64,000 nt of DNA from Macrocystis pyrifera (GCA_031763025.1 JASSKH010000001.1:15415142-15479141), one strand, 5' to 3'. Positions 51,047 through 63,585 are shown, counted from the stretch's first letter. Notes: generated by a model from the sequence alone, not told the origin. Numbers and translations are program-made.

Positions 51047-51133
<87 letters not shown>

Positions 51134-51462
51134 GGCCTCTGCCATTCCATTGAAAAACTGTCTCCAGCGCCCTCTTCTCCCACTGTTATACGAAGCAAAT
51201 GCCTAGGCTCGTGATGGACAAAAACAGAGGCATCGGGAGACTCCAAAACTCTCCTAAAAAGAACTGTACATACACAAGCAAAAACGCACACGCGTACAGA
51301 GGCGGGGGGGGGGGGGGGGGGGGGGGGGGAGGCGGGGGCATGCAAATCGGAGGAGGGCCGTATTAGTCCCGGGTTTCCATGGTGTTTTCATGGAGTCTAG
51401 GAAGAAAAGCCCGACCGATCAAAGAGCGAGAGGAAGCGCCGGGGGTCATGCGGCTCGCTCCA

Positions 51463-51516
<54 letters not shown>

Positions 51517-54500
51517 CGTACTCATTTGTTGCTTGCCTTAGTCATTTGACCATTGACCACGCATCCCTTCCGAGACGGAGCACCGTTCCTACTCCTAATA
51601 GAGGCACCTCCAACAGTTGGGCGCTCATTACGTTGTTTCCATAAATTACATAGAAACTTTTTGCTAATCTTATCCCCTTCCTGTTTGGCCTCCTGTGGCC
51701 ACCATCTATCTCCTAGGATAGCGATCGTTTTCTCGCTGCTATTCATTGTATCAAACTCCTCCATGTCACATTCGTCTATTTTCCTCATCTCCTCTTCTAA
51801 CACATCCCGTTCCTCCTTGTATATTTCACATTCTCCTACTATGTGAGTTCTACTCTCTATTGCTTTGCCACACGGGCACATCTGTGCGTCTACTTCCTCC
51901 TCCTCCCGGCTACTGGTATACCTCTTTCTTCTTTCTGGCAGGTCCAGGTCCCCTACACGAAAGCGCAGTTTCAGCGTTTTCGCGAAGTCCATTGGGCCAT
52001 GCAAATACGTTTTCATTCCTATTCCTTCCCTCAATCCCCCGTATATCTCTAAGTGTTTTTTTCCGATTCCACCTTGTTTCTTAGCGCTAGCCTTTCCCTT
52101 CTTTCTATCCTTTCTTCTACTTCTGCCTTGTACCTCCCAAACTTCCCGGCGGACATCATCTCTTCTTGGTTTCCCCCTACATCCTTCCATACTTTCTCAA
52201 CTACGCCATCCCACCTTATTCCAGCTCGCCCTTTTGTTACTTTCTCCCATACAGCTCTATCAACTATGGCTGGCAACCTCTTTTTTGGCATGTTCCTTAC
52301 TTTATGTTGCCAGTTCAACTTTCTCATGTATCTATTTGTCTCGAGTGGGCGCATTCCCAGTTCTGCTCTTAACACTGTATTGCTAGTCGTACTTGAGCAT
52401 CTTAGGATTTTTTTAGCTGCTGTCATTTGTACTGTTTCCAACTGTTTTACGAGTTTCGCGTTCCCTTCCCATACTTCTCCTGCATATTCTAGCTTTGGTA
52501 CTATCACATTCATCAAGATACATCTCTTAATCCTAGTGTCAAGGTTCGGGTCTGTTAGGATCGCATCCATCTTGCCTACTTGTGCCTTACCCTTTCCTAT
52601 TACTTTTGCTATATGTGTATCCCAAGAGCAGTCTTTTGAGATCTCTACGCCAAGGTACGTATACTGGTCTACGATCGGCAACTCATTTTCTCCCCACTTC
52701 CAACTAAAATTTACCGGGTTTACCTTATCTTCGTTGCACATAACTACTGCGCATTTCTTGACGTTCGCCGTCACCCTCCATTTCCTGGTGTATTCTAGCG
52801 CCTTCTCTATTTGTTTCTGCAATCCTTCGGGTGTTTCTGATATCCCCACGAAGTCATCCGCAAACATCAATCCCGACACCGGGGGGGTGGGGCGGGGGTG
52901 TACTCATCATCATGCACGGCCGTAGTCGTATGACCATATACCCTCGCATCCCTACAATGCCGGGACGGAGCACGTCGGGTTTTCACCGACGAGCGGCGGT
53001 GAGGGTGGGGGGTGGTGGATAAAAAACACAAGGCACTTACGTGGGTGAGCACGACCGCAGACATCATCCCGAAGAGAACGATCGAGGCGTAGTACTTGAA
53101 CGGTGTGAACAGCATGATCGCGGACAGAACTTCCAAACTGTCGCCGCAACCGACCCGCGACCGCCAGCCGTCGAACAGGAGAGGGTGGAGCGATGCGGCG
53201 GGTCGAATTGCCGAAAGGAGCGGGCGCGCCAAAAGAGTTATATATATATATATATATAGGGGACGCGCATTTCAGCGGTACATTTTTTTCAGTAGTGTTG
53301 AAAAAAACTCGACCCAGCTTCAACAAAATGGTTGACACGAGCTGGTTCAAGCTGAACAGACCCGAAGAGTGTCAGCCACGAATGCCGCGTGCCTTGTCTA
53401 CTCGCATAACCGCACCACTTGGTATCATAGTGGCCAACTACTACTGTGCACCATATTTTCATAAGCGATGGCACCTTTGTGATTATTTTTTTAAGAAAAG
53501 ACGCCTTAGAAGTGAGATCGAGGATTTCCTTGAAGCTTGCATATATTTGCAAGGTGCGCGTGGTAATTCGATCCCGTGTACTATGGATTGTATATGACTT
53601 CATGAAGGGTACAGGTCGGTGGCTCTCCTGGGCGATATTCCCAGGGTCGTTTGCAGTATGTACGTAGACACAACGAAATAAGGGAAGGGAAATCGGGTTT
53701 CCTATACTTCCGCCTGCGTAGGCGCGTTTCCTCCTCGACGACCACGGGCAAGGCGTACTGGCTCCCTCCCTCACCTTCCGAAAGCGCACTTTACTATCGT
53801 CGCGTTGAGCCCCATTCCGATGGTGGAGAGGAACAATATTTGCTCCCAGAACGGGGTGAAGCGGTCCCGAAAGGTGTCGTCCATCGCCGCGTACACATCC
53901 TCCCCCCACTGAGACGTTTCGATTCACCCCAACCGTTACATGGCCGTTACATGTCCCGGTGAGGGGGGGGGGCGGTGGTTCCAGGCGGGGAGGACATCGA
54001 GTGGGTAGAAAAATCAGAATTTCAAGGAATTAAGAAGCAGTGGTAAAGACAGCAGCAATAAAATGTTCGATATTGTTACCCGGAGCTTTATAGAAGCCTC
54101 TTGGTTCGTACGTGTCGTATCAGTCTCCAACCGCACATACCTATGAAAAGAGACGCTTAATAACAGGTACTAAGACCTTCAGACCGTGCACTAAGAACGA
54201 GGGACCGCGTCCCTCACGCTGGACCCACAGCTGGATCTTCCCACTTATTCTCTGGCAGCGTGAGCCTGCGAGCGATAGCGGTCCTCCGCGAGGCCTGCTC
54301 TCGCTCTCTCGCTCCACTAACCCGTTAGGCCCTCCTTGGCGATACTATAACGAAGGAAAGTGCATGGTTAGGCGGCCGACCACGCTAGCCCCGTTCCCTC
54401 GGTGCTCCCCTGTACTGCCCTGCCATAGGACAACCTCCATGTATTGGCGTCGACGATGAAATTCATACTCACGCGGGCAAAGCCCAACGGCTCACAAACT

Positions 54501-56409
54501 AGGTATGTATGAAGCGAACGCGCAGACGCGTCAGAGTTGTGGAGAAAAGATGCCAGGGGGCAACACATCGACGAACTCTCACGCGGTTCCGCCGATCCAC
54601 CCCCCCGCTTCACTGCTGTATATCGGTACAGGCATTTTCGTACTTCTCCCCTTGACAAAAAAAAAATGGATGTGGCCCGAACTCGTTACCAGGTACACAA
54701 TACCCGTGGGTATCAGTCTGATCGTGAATACTGGTGTAACGCGCATTTTGACATGTTGTGTCCATCTAAATCTAAATGTCTCTTACAGTTCCGCTCGAAG
54801 ATACTGGTGCAAACACAGCGAAAAAAAAAAAGGGGGGACCTGGACAGGGGGGTCGGTAAAAACGGTGTGACAATGTTGTCGGCTCGTACCCGCCACCGTC
54901 GACGTCTCTCCACCCGCTCTCAATTTTCTGAGCAAACGCTATTCTGTAAGGACGTAAAACCCGAACGGTCCTGGCATTTCCAGAAAGAGTGGTACGTGGT
55001 ACGTGGTTACGTACAACTCCAAATGCGGACGATTTCGTTGAGAAGTTCTGCCATTTCCGTACAGTGTTTCGCCACTGCCTTGCCATGCTGCCGCTTTCAC
55101 CTTACGTTTCTCCTTGTGTACGCGTATACATATGGTAGGCCATTCGGTACAAACCAGGCGAAGTTTTGTGCTCGAGAACTCCGCTAAGAGTATACTATTA
55201 ATACTACTGTACTGCTGCATATTGTTGTACCAGCAGGTGTGATACACTCGTACCTGGCACCTGACACCATGCTGCTCTTGCCACGAAGGTCTGTTGAGCG
55301 CACAACAGAAGGTCCACGTGTGCGATTGGTGTCACACAAGAGCAAGAATCGCCAGCATGGAAAAACGTTCCGGAATGGCTTCCGGCTCAGCCGAAAGCAG
55401 TGAAAAAGAGAAAGAGACGACGACAATAACCACGAGTACGTATGCATCTACGAGCAGGATGACACAAGTTATCGCTTTCTTTGTGTCATCGACAAAGCAT
55501 ACCAGAGGTACCACGTACCTACTTTTATACCTGTCCGTACGGTGTACCAGTAACCTCGAGCTCTTGTCGTCGGAAGAAGTTACGAGCCCGTTTATGTTCC
55601 TTTGTTTTTCACGCTCACCTTGGGCGTGAGTTTGCACAAGCCAGACAGGAAAATTATGTAGCACAGACAGACTTTCGCCAGCATCGGGAGCGGTCCCATG
55701 CCTTTCATGTCTTTTGCGTAACTGAGCAGACACACGGGCGGCGTCAATCGGAAGCTCTCGACAGCTCGGCTCCTTGATTTTGAACCAATGGGAATGACTA
55801 GGATCCTCCCCATTGATTTTGAACCTTTTGGTTTGCAAGGGTTTCCAACTGAGCTTCTTGTGCATTTTTGGAGATCTCCGTAGACCTGTTTTTCCTGCTT
55901 CACGTAGACTTGTTCTTTGTACCCTGTACGCTTCCTGTCGTATTTCGTACACCAGGGCGTATCCTCGACTGTGATAAAGTGTTGCTTGGTTGCTGGGGAA
56001 GCATGAGCGTTGGCTGGGGGAACTACCAGGTGCTGGCATGCTGACCAGACCACACCCCAACTCCCTCGTGTCCCTTGCTCCCTTGCCGAACCGAACCGAA
56101 AATATTTCGAACCAATGAACCAATCGAACCGAACCGAACCTGATAATGGAGTTCATCTGGTTCTCGAGGCGTTTTTTATGGCGCTCGTCCTTTCTCCTCT
56201 CATCAACATCGGCAGCAGTACAGGGCCTGTTGTGATCCGTCCAGAGAGATGCTGAGACTGCTCAGACCGCGGCTCGCTACTCACCAGCTTTCAGGGAGTG
56301 CAAAGAGGCCCGCTACTGCCTGCATCAGGAATGAGCGCCGCCGCCGTTTTTCCACGGCGGCGGAGCCCTCGAAACCCTCTCCTGCAGAAGCAGAACCAGG
56401 CTGGCCCAT
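49932..56409 (-). CDS. DoxX/TMEM35-like four-helix membrane protein, five exons
   Basis: Exons on minus: 56409-56285, 55721-55619, 53908-53775, 53137-53041 and, less certain, 49973-49932. Donors are GTGAGT, GTGAGC, GTGAGG and GTAAGT; phases agree at every junction and sum to 501 nt (166 residues plus TAA). Membrane segments: LAKVCLCYIIFLSGLCKLTP (about 56-75), WEQILFLSTIGMGLNATIV (97-115) and LEVLSAIMLF..IVLFGMMSAVVLTH (122-153, two helices). The SGLCKLTPK..EDVYAAMDDTF block followed by LEV.(S/G)A resembles the DoxX fold, including TMEM35 (KLTPRLSKDAY..LEVACGI). Family roles are diverse (redox-linked membrane complexes in bacteria, receptor assembly in animals), so no specific role is claimed. 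A basic KRRRRSF segment lies near residue 21-27. Confidence 0.75.
50192..50882 (+). other. Two ORFs, second with a CxxC-CxxC zinc-binding pattern
   Basis: ORF 50192-50374 (MPVAQQTNALALRVTVQLGP) is followed by ORF 50358-50882, whose end reads ITCFACRHNFRNN then ACKLCLETNP, two CxxC pairs 19 residues apart as in small zinc ribbons. A G-run region (50540-50620) lies between. They sit antisense in the last intron of the DoxX-like gene, so a mobile-element origin is likely. No family recognised. Confidence 0.3.
51010..51130. repeat. Compound poly-C and (CA)n tract
   Basis: C-run 51017-51032, CGGGGGGCGGGGCCA, then about 70 C to 51119 followed by (CA)8. Confidence 0.95.
51463..52882 (-). mobile_element. 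LINE-C copy C, longest copy, poly-C tail
   Basis: On minus the frame starts at SGLMFADDFVGISETPEGL, the RT active-site motif (FADD), and runs through YTYLGVEISKDCSWDTHIAK and LEYAGEVWEGNAKLVKQLET. A frameshift near 52055 (KVESEK, then EKHLEIYGG in another frame) separates it from the C-terminal part with MCPCGKAIESRTHIVGECEIY, which ends at 51522. Tail: GAGTACG plus 54 C (G-run 51463-51516 on +). The 5' truncation falls just before the RT catalytic box. It sits in the last intron of the DoxX-like gene, sense to it. Confidence 0.92.
52886..53000 (-). mobile_element. SINE-C copy 4, fused upstream of LINE-C copy C
   Basis: On minus GGTGAAAACCCGACGTGCTC, CATTGTAGGGATGCGAGGGT, ACTACGGCCGTGCATGATGA, GAGTACACCCCCGCCCCACC, then directly the 5'-truncated LINE-C. 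It ends about 40 bases from the DoxX exon 4 donor. Confidence 0.75.
53041..53137 (-). CDS. DoxX-like gene exon 4
   Basis: Acceptor GCGGCGACAG, donor CAC|GTAAGT; LEVLSAIMLFTPFKYYASIV and LFGMMSAVVLTH. Confidence 0.82.
53775..53908 (-). CDS. DoxX-like gene exon 3
   Basis: Acceptor ACGTCTCAG, donor GGAAG|GTGAGG; WGEDVYAAMDDTFRDRFTPF and the second helix. Ends AG, completed to Ser121 by exon 4. Confidence 0.82.
54000..55300. other. Intron sequence of the DoxX-like gene, nothing recognised
   Basis: Lies between exons 3 and 2. Small ORFs on both strands show no motifs. Confidence 0.4.
55619..55721 (-). CDS. DoxX-like gene exon 2
   Basis: Acceptor CTGCTCAG, donor AAG|GTGAGC; YAKDMKGMGPLPMLAKVCLC and the first membrane helix to LTPK. 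Confidence 0.82.
56285..56409 (-). CDS. DoxX-like gene exon 1
   Basis: ATG at 56409-56407 (MGQPGSASAG), 41 codons plus TG, donor AGCTG|GTGAGT. The split TG|T codon gives Cys42. A start at the internal MQAVAGLFALP is possible. Confidence 0.65.
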
Positions 56410-57165
56410 GAAGGTACGGTTGTAACAGGTAGTTCCGATGTACTGCCTGTATATGCTCACGCAGCGCACGCGCTCACGCGATGGCCAACAGCCAGGGCCA
56501 AGCGGCCAGACAGCTAGCCAGCCAGAGCTAGCTTTTGGGGGTTGTGGTAGTTTACAGTCTGCGTTGCACCCCTACGACTAGCACGAAAGTGGTGTTTTCG
56601 GTGCCGAAAAACAGGCCACATAGAGCAATTGTATGAGAATGAGATGATGATAGTTGAGGAACGATTCAAGACGGACGGCAGTCCGAGGTACCAGTGCTTT
56701 CGCGTTGTCGTCCCTGTCCGACCTAAGGCTCACCCAAACACCCCTCCTCTCTATTTCCACGAGCACACACGCGCACAAGTGCTTTTCGGAAACCAGAGAG
56801 GGGAATGACACCAGTTATGTATTACACGAAGTATGTACTCTTAGGCAGTTGCTGCGCTGCATGCCAAGCGTGCCTCTCCTCGCCGGTGTGCTAGAGGTGC
56901 TTTCCTGGAACTGTGCATGCGAGTATAGGCACAACAGCACTAGGCAATAGAGGCACCAGCGCACACGCTCGTTTATTCCGACTCTATCGTATACCTGAGA
57001 CTGTATTGGCGGCAAGCGCTGGTTACGGGCACCAGCATATATTAACTGTCAGCTAGCTGCTCGGTCGCCGTTGTAGTGTTCTTATCAAAGATGCTATCCT
57101 GATATCATTGGCGACCGCAGTTTGACCCCTTGACTGACCGCCCCCCCTCACTAAAACTGATACTT

Positions 57166-57252
57166 GGTACCACTCTGTCCGGAAATATAAGAAAATTTTG
57201 GTTTGAAAATTAGTGTAAAACCGTTCCTTATATCATGGGACAGCGTGGTATA
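57166..57252. mobile_element. M2 mini-element, copy 4
   Basis: TACCACTCTGTCCGGAAATA on the left and GGGACAGCGTGGTATA on the right; the internal CCGTTCCTTATAT matches the family. Confidence 0.75.
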
Positions 57253-57403
57253 TTTTAAGACCAACAGAGACCTTGGCCGTGCCCTAAAAGACAAGAGACC
57301 AGTCCCCTATAGCATCATGCGAGTACTAAAGAGCATACCCGTATTTAGTTTTTGTCGGATGACGGGAGTGTTCTGCTATCTACGGCAAGGAGTACGCTAC
57401 GGC

Positions 57404-58816
57404 GTAGGCCCTGGCCTTTAAGGCATGCCTGAAATAATGCCTGAATGACCATTTCTGAAACAGCGTGCCTGAACGCCCTTTTCGTGCCCATCTTGCCTAT
57501 CTTCTGCGAGGCAAAGCGAGGCATGTCAAAACGACGAAAAAGGCACTCAAAAATAACGCCGTTAGGTGGGAACTCTCAAAATTAGGGGAACGGGGGTTAT
57601 TTTTACAGCCCCCCAGTCCCCAGACAACAACACAGAACTGACCCACAGCGCGTAGCATTCGACGGTACTGAACGATCTGTTCGAGCTGTCCGTCATGTTG
57701 CGCCATAACCGTGGAATTCGCCGCGGCGCCAGGAAGGACGCTGGTGACGGGGGTGCTTCGGGTGCTAGTGCTAGCTCGGCCTTGGAGATTGACAACAGGT
57801 CGGGAAGTAGCTGCAGCGAGGACAGCAACTCCGACGGCGATGAAAGCGGAGCCGACGACGGATAAAAATGCTCCGTAGGTTGCGGTAGAGGGGTCAACGG
57901 TCACCACCAATTGTAGTGTGCCGTGGAGTGGTTGATCATTGGTTGGCGTAGGACATCACTCTTGCTTGGCGTTTTCTGATACACAGACTCTGCGCCCCCC
58001 CGGCGAACATCCAGTACCATATTGCCGTCACGATGTAAACTAGGCAACGGGCTTTCAGGGTTGTGGGTGGTGCTTGCTTGTGTTTTTTCGTGTCCGATGA
58101 TTCGACGGATGATATCGTTGAAGGGTGATGGGGCAGAACCCAACGCTGGGGCTTGATAATTTGCTGGCCCACTCATGCACAAGTCCATGAACAGTGCGAA
58201 CCAAACCTCGTTTTGTTTTATACCAGGTATATGTTTTCAGAGAGCGTGTGCTGTTCCATGCATACGGTATACGCGAATAACACAAAACGTCATTGTGGTC
58301 AATATTGCTACAGGAGATAATACGCGTATCATACCTCAATCCTCCATCTGCTGTAACAGTTGTATGTCTATTATTTCATTTTGCTGCTCCCAAACTAAAA
58401 TCAAGTATATGCGTAGTGCCTAGTGTGTCCTCAAAAACGAAGGCGTGCCGTTCTAAAGGGAAAAATCACACTAATTCCAAGTAGGTCGTCAAGTGGGTCG
58501 TCTCCAACAACCTAAGTGCAGTTCTAAACATGTTACAGGCATGTGTTGGGCGAGATGGGCATTTTTGCCTGAAATCATTAACTACTTGAAATTAGTGTGG
58601 GGGTGTGCCTTGGCGGGCTCATCAGATTTCAGGCACGAATAAGGCATTTTTTCAGGCATTTGCCTGAAGTAGGTAGGCACGTTTCAGGCACGTTTAGGGC
58701 CTTCAGGCATTTGCCTTATATAATGCCTATCTAAAAAAAAATTCGCCTGCGGCGTGTCTGTCTCCACTTTTGCCTGAATGCATTTTTGACTTGCCTTAAA
58801 GGCCAGGGCCTACTAC
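57404..58816. mobile_element. TIR-bounded 1.4-kb segment carrying ORFs
   Basis: GTAGGCCCTGGCCTTTAAGG at 57404 and its inverted copy at about 58794-58813 define the ends. TTCAGGCA/TGCCTGAA motifs fill both edges (57421-57475, 58560-58790). A related edge fragment without a partner lies at 26930-26990. The interior 57600-58190 has overlapping ORFs on both strands and no transposase, so it may be a carrier of captured gene sequence. Confidence 0.55.
57648..57864 (+). other. Candidate terminal exon or captured coding fragment
   Basis: On + an open stretch after a possible acceptor (GCGCGTAG) reads HSTVLNDLFELSVMLRHNRG, then a Gly/Ser/Asp-rich acidic end (SCSEDSNSDGDESGADDG) and TAA. On the minus strand the same bases are also open, with a membrane-like FLSVVGSAFIAVGVAVLAAA and a good donor (GTGG|GTCAGT). 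The sequence alone does not decide between the two strands. Confidence 0.3.
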
Positions 58817-59705
58817 GGCGGTCGAAATCGGTGACAGGCCCACGTTGCGCACGTAACCCCAACATAGATGTTGCTTTTTCGTGCACACACAGCAGTTACC
58901 GGTAGAAGGTGAGGCCTGATTTTAACGGTTCGGTCGACCCAAAAGTACGCGCCCAATTTGACATTCGTAACGCCATGGTCGATTACCCGGCGCTTTCGTT
59001 GGAATGAGATGCGTTGATTTTTTCACCAACCCTCCAACTTTGAACCTCTACATTATAGTTACCAGGTATGCATTTAACCATGTCGCAAGGCACACTGCTG
59101 CCCAACGCGCGATGTAAGATTTGCTGTGTACCGGCGACTTTGAGTAATTCACCAAACCCTTCGGTAACTTACGGAAAGCTCTACGACGTATATCGTACCT
59201 GTACAGTCTACCTACATCCACCCACCCACCCTGTTCCCTGGTTGCGTCGAGCCTCTTGCTTTCGGTGTGACGGTGCTCAGAAAGTAATTAAGTGCTTTCT
59301 AGGCGGTGGTAGTGGCAGCACAGACGGTGTAACTGCTGCCTGCAAACAGCCTCCACATGCATGACACAGACACCGTGCCTGGCGAACCGAACACCGCGTG
59401 ACTGTTTTTTGCACCGCTGTGTATTACCGGCAGTGCAACATGCAGGACTGAAATCAATCACGCCGCATTTCTTTGGGGGAAATTTCTGGGTTTGGGGTGT
59501 CTTTTTGGCCTCTTCACTTTTGCACCGACCCCAGGGACACGAAGCACGACAACACGGCCGAGGCAGCAATGAATATTGATTCTACTGTAACCGACAACTC
59601 TTTAAAAAAATCGTGCTGCCTCTCTCTCGACACCCGACACCGCCGATTCCCATACGCGCGTTCGTCCGTCTGTCCGCCCGCCCGCCCGCCACGCTTGCCG
59701 TGCAG

Positions 59706-61114
59706 TACAAGGTCGCGGGGGGGCTGGTCTTGGGCACGGTGGTTCCATGGATGTGCTCGTACGCAGTGGCGAACGACCCCGGGTCGCGGAGACTAGTTGG
59801 GAAGGTCTCACCGAGCTATGGTGAGCAGGACGAGACGAGTGGACAGAGAGAAAGGGCGCGCGAGGGGAGGGAAGGGGGGGTTACGCATGGCGATGTATGG
59901 TTTGCCTGCCTCGTGGGTACTGCGTCCGTTTTTGTTTTTTGGAGGCTGCAGCAAATTGTGCTGGAAAACACGCGCTTCCCTGCGTAGTGATTGCTCCCTC
60001 GGCTAGTGCGCAGCTGTGCAAATACCGAGACCACCCGCGACACGCAAAACCTGCACCACTCTGGCCAGGAATCCAATAATGAGCCTTTCAGGACAAAAAA
60101 ACCTTATCCAAATGGATGATACGAGCGTAGTGTGTGCCGTGTTTTAGTTCTTCTTTAAGCGTGTTTGTGTGTGATTCCACGTTGTTTTCGGCCACGTTTG
60201 TCCACCGCGCTCAACTCCCATGGCACCAATGTCACAGCCCCGGCGGGTTCTGTGCACGCACGCACGCTGACGAGCCCTTCTCGTGCTGGTGTGGTTGTGA
60301 GTCGTTCAGAATTGGTTGAGCCAGGTGCGGCAACGTGTGTTCGTAGAGGCACGTGGCTGGACCACGTTTTAAAGCGAAATCAGAACGTAAACATATATCA
60401 TGAAGGGTTTTTTGTTTTTTTGAAATTCACAAGAGAGAGAGTTCTGCCGAGCGATACCCACAACTCTGTAGATTGGCAGAATGTGTCTGTCCACAGCAAC
60501 GTTTGGGCCGTGTCCCTAAGACATGCTGCAACATTGTCAGACCCACCCTCGTACTGATGAGGAGACGGAGAAGCTTTGCTGTCGATATCGTACAGCAGTA
60601 GTACATGTAGTACATGTAGTACATGTAGTGGTGGCAGGTCCAGAGGTACATGGCTAGGCCATGTTGAAAAAAAGTCGCGACGTCAAAATATCTTGACTCT
60701 TTTTTCGGTTCGAAGACACAAGAAAAGAATTCTGCCGAATGATACCCACAACTATAGGCCGGATGTGTCCGTCCACAGCAACATCTGGCCCGTGTCCCTA
60801 AGACACGCTGCCAGGCGATATTGTCTGACCCACCCTCCTGCTGATGAGGGGACGTAGAAGCTCTCCTGTATATATCGCGCAGCAGTAGTGTGGTGGTGGC
60901 ACGTCTGCTACGTGTATGATATGGTAGTACCTCTGTTGGAGATGTCAGGAAACACACGGCAATAGAAAACGTGTACAGAGGGTTCAAGGGTTTGACCGAC
61001 AAGTAGGGTGTACATCGACGCTGTCCCTGGCCTGGTGTGTCCTACTTCTGCTGTTGCTGCTGCTGTGCTGCTGTTGTGCTGTTGCTGCTGTTGCTGCTGC
61101 TGCCACCGCAACCA

Positions 61115-61155
<41 letters not shown>

Positions 61156-63527
61156 ACGACTTTTTTTCTATGGAAAAATCCGAGCCATACTGGATGCACA
61201 CCACAGATAGAATATGTAGATTTTCGTTCGTTTTCGGTCAGCATTTTTTGTGGTTACCCACAGCATAGTGCATCGCAGATTTGACTACTGCAGGTATTGA
61301 GGTCGCGCTTTGCCACAAATCACTAGTACGTGTTTGGGACTGGGACGAAAATCAAACGTGGATTATATATCTGGCCGCCAAAGTGGTATATGTGTAATGT
61401 TGTGGAAGGCAGGAGTTTTTGTTTTGCGCTGTTTTTGTTGGTCGACGTCACCATATCCACCCGCATCCTTCAGCAACCCCCGAGACACATAAGTGCGCGA
61501 TGCCAACAGCGCGTGTGTTGCGCGTTCTTCCCAACGCCAGCTCACCACAACCATTTGCTTGGGGCGATGGCAACCGATTCGCCATATGAGGCCTAGGCCC
61601 GGTTGGGTATACCCGGAAAACCTGGCCTACCTGTTTTGTGTAATTCGCCTGCACTTTGGGAGGAGGGGAGGGAGGGAGGGAGGGAGGGAGGGATGAAGGG
61701 AGGGAACGAGCGAGCGAGGGAGGGAGGCGGGGAAGGGGGGGGCGGGAGGGAGATTGAAGGGGGGGGGGCGTACGGAGGTAGAGAAGGAGGAGAGGCAGGG
61801 ACGTAGTGGGAGGGAGGGAGGGAGGGAGGGATAGGAGGAGGGAGGGAGAGAAAGAGAGAGGGCACCGGGTGTTGATCCCTCCCCGCTCCCCGCCCACTCT
61901 AGGAAGGGATAGAGGGAGGGAGGGAGGGAGGGAGGGAGGGAGGGCGTCGGGTGTTGATCCCTCCCCGCTTCCCGCTCCACCTATCGTTGAGTGTTTTTAT
62001 GGTGGTGACGCATGGACGCGCTTCGCCGCTGTGGCGCCTGTCACTGAGGCACACGCTCACCAGAATCTAGGCTGCCACAACAAATCCCCGTGTTCGGCAA
62101 CTACAAGCTCCCGTACTCCCCCCCATCATATCCCGGTCCTATATGTACGCCTTGAAAATGTGTGTCGGTTTTTTTTCTTCACACGCCCCCCCCCCCCCCC
62201 CACCGCTTTCCGTGTTGCTGTGCAGTGGCCAAGGAAAAAACAACAAAGCATACTTGCATGTAGACGATTGGTTCCCACCCCCCGTGACCTAGATCATTCG
62301 GTGCAGATAGATCATTCCTGATCTGTATGATCTGTATGATCTGTGTGATCTGTGTGATCTGTATGATCTGTATGATCTGTATGATCTGTATGATCTGTAT
62401 GATCTGTATGATCTGTATGATCTGTATGATCTGTATGATCTGTATGATCTGTATGATCTATTACGGGGATCCATCGTTAACGGGACCAATTTTTTTTAGC
62501 AAAAATAGGTAAATATATAGGTTTTTATGTACACCATAGGTCCTATTAACTATGGACCCCCGTAATAGCTCATGTTACCGGGTGGGGGCCGTTACAACCT
62601 GCATGATTTAGGACATGGTTCCTGGGGTTGGATCTATCTGTACGTGTACAGATCCCTCGCCAACATCTCAAAACGGCAGGTTTAACTCTTTTAGGACCGC
62701 AGTCCCGTTTTGGAGACAAACTACTTGGAACTAGAGTAGTTTGTCCCAAAAAAGGGACTACGGTCCTAAAAGGTTTGAGGTCTATTACGGGGGTCTATAG
62801 TTAACAGGACCTATGGCATACATAAAAACCTACTACTCTGATCCAAAATATAAGCGACGTTTGGATTGAATAATTGTGTGCTAACGGTCCTTATATTTCG
62901 GTTCAGAGTATATATTTAGGTATTTTTACTAACAATATTTGGTCCTGTTTACTATGGTCCCCCGTAATAGATTACCTATATACGTGAGCTGTCTGACGTT
63001 GTGGGCCTTTGACCTCTACCATGGTTTTATCCTGCAGTAGTCTATTTCCGAGAACTTGACCCTTTTAGAACTGCATTACTGTTTTGGGGACAAGACACTT
63101 GCAATTAGAGTGGTTTTTTTCCCCCTAAAGGGGACTGCAGTACTATTACGGGAGACCGTAGTAAATAGGACCAAATATTGTTAGTAAAAATAGGGAAATA
63201 TATGGGTTTTTGTGTGTACCGTAGGTCCTATTTACAATGGTCCCCCGTAGTAAAAAAGGATTAATCCCCGAAACCGGGGGGGGGGGGGTGCGGTCGGCAG
63301 GACTCGGTACTGACTGAAATCGTCTGCGCAGTGAGTTTGATGGTTTCCGCACCGCCCCCACCGCTTACTTTTGATATATTACCGTCCGGCAGTGAAATGG
63401 TTGCGGAAAAGGAAGGGCGGCCAGTTCCACGGCGAGGACCCCAACCGCTTGGAGTACCTGGCGCGCGTGCCAGAGTGGATCAATCAACGTAAGTCGTTTA
63501 TTTTTACGAAAGTCGTGTTTTGTTTTG

Positions 63528-63585
<58 letters not shown>

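Noticed and set aside
53041-53259. Charged ORF on + at 53041-53259
   Set aside because: Antisense to DoxX-like exon 4, which has splice borders and matching phase.
62289-62512. Repeated ORFs MICMIC.. (+) and SYR.. (minus)
   Set aside because: Frames of the 9-bp GATCTGTAT repeat; its period is a multiple of three, so every frame without a stop stays open.
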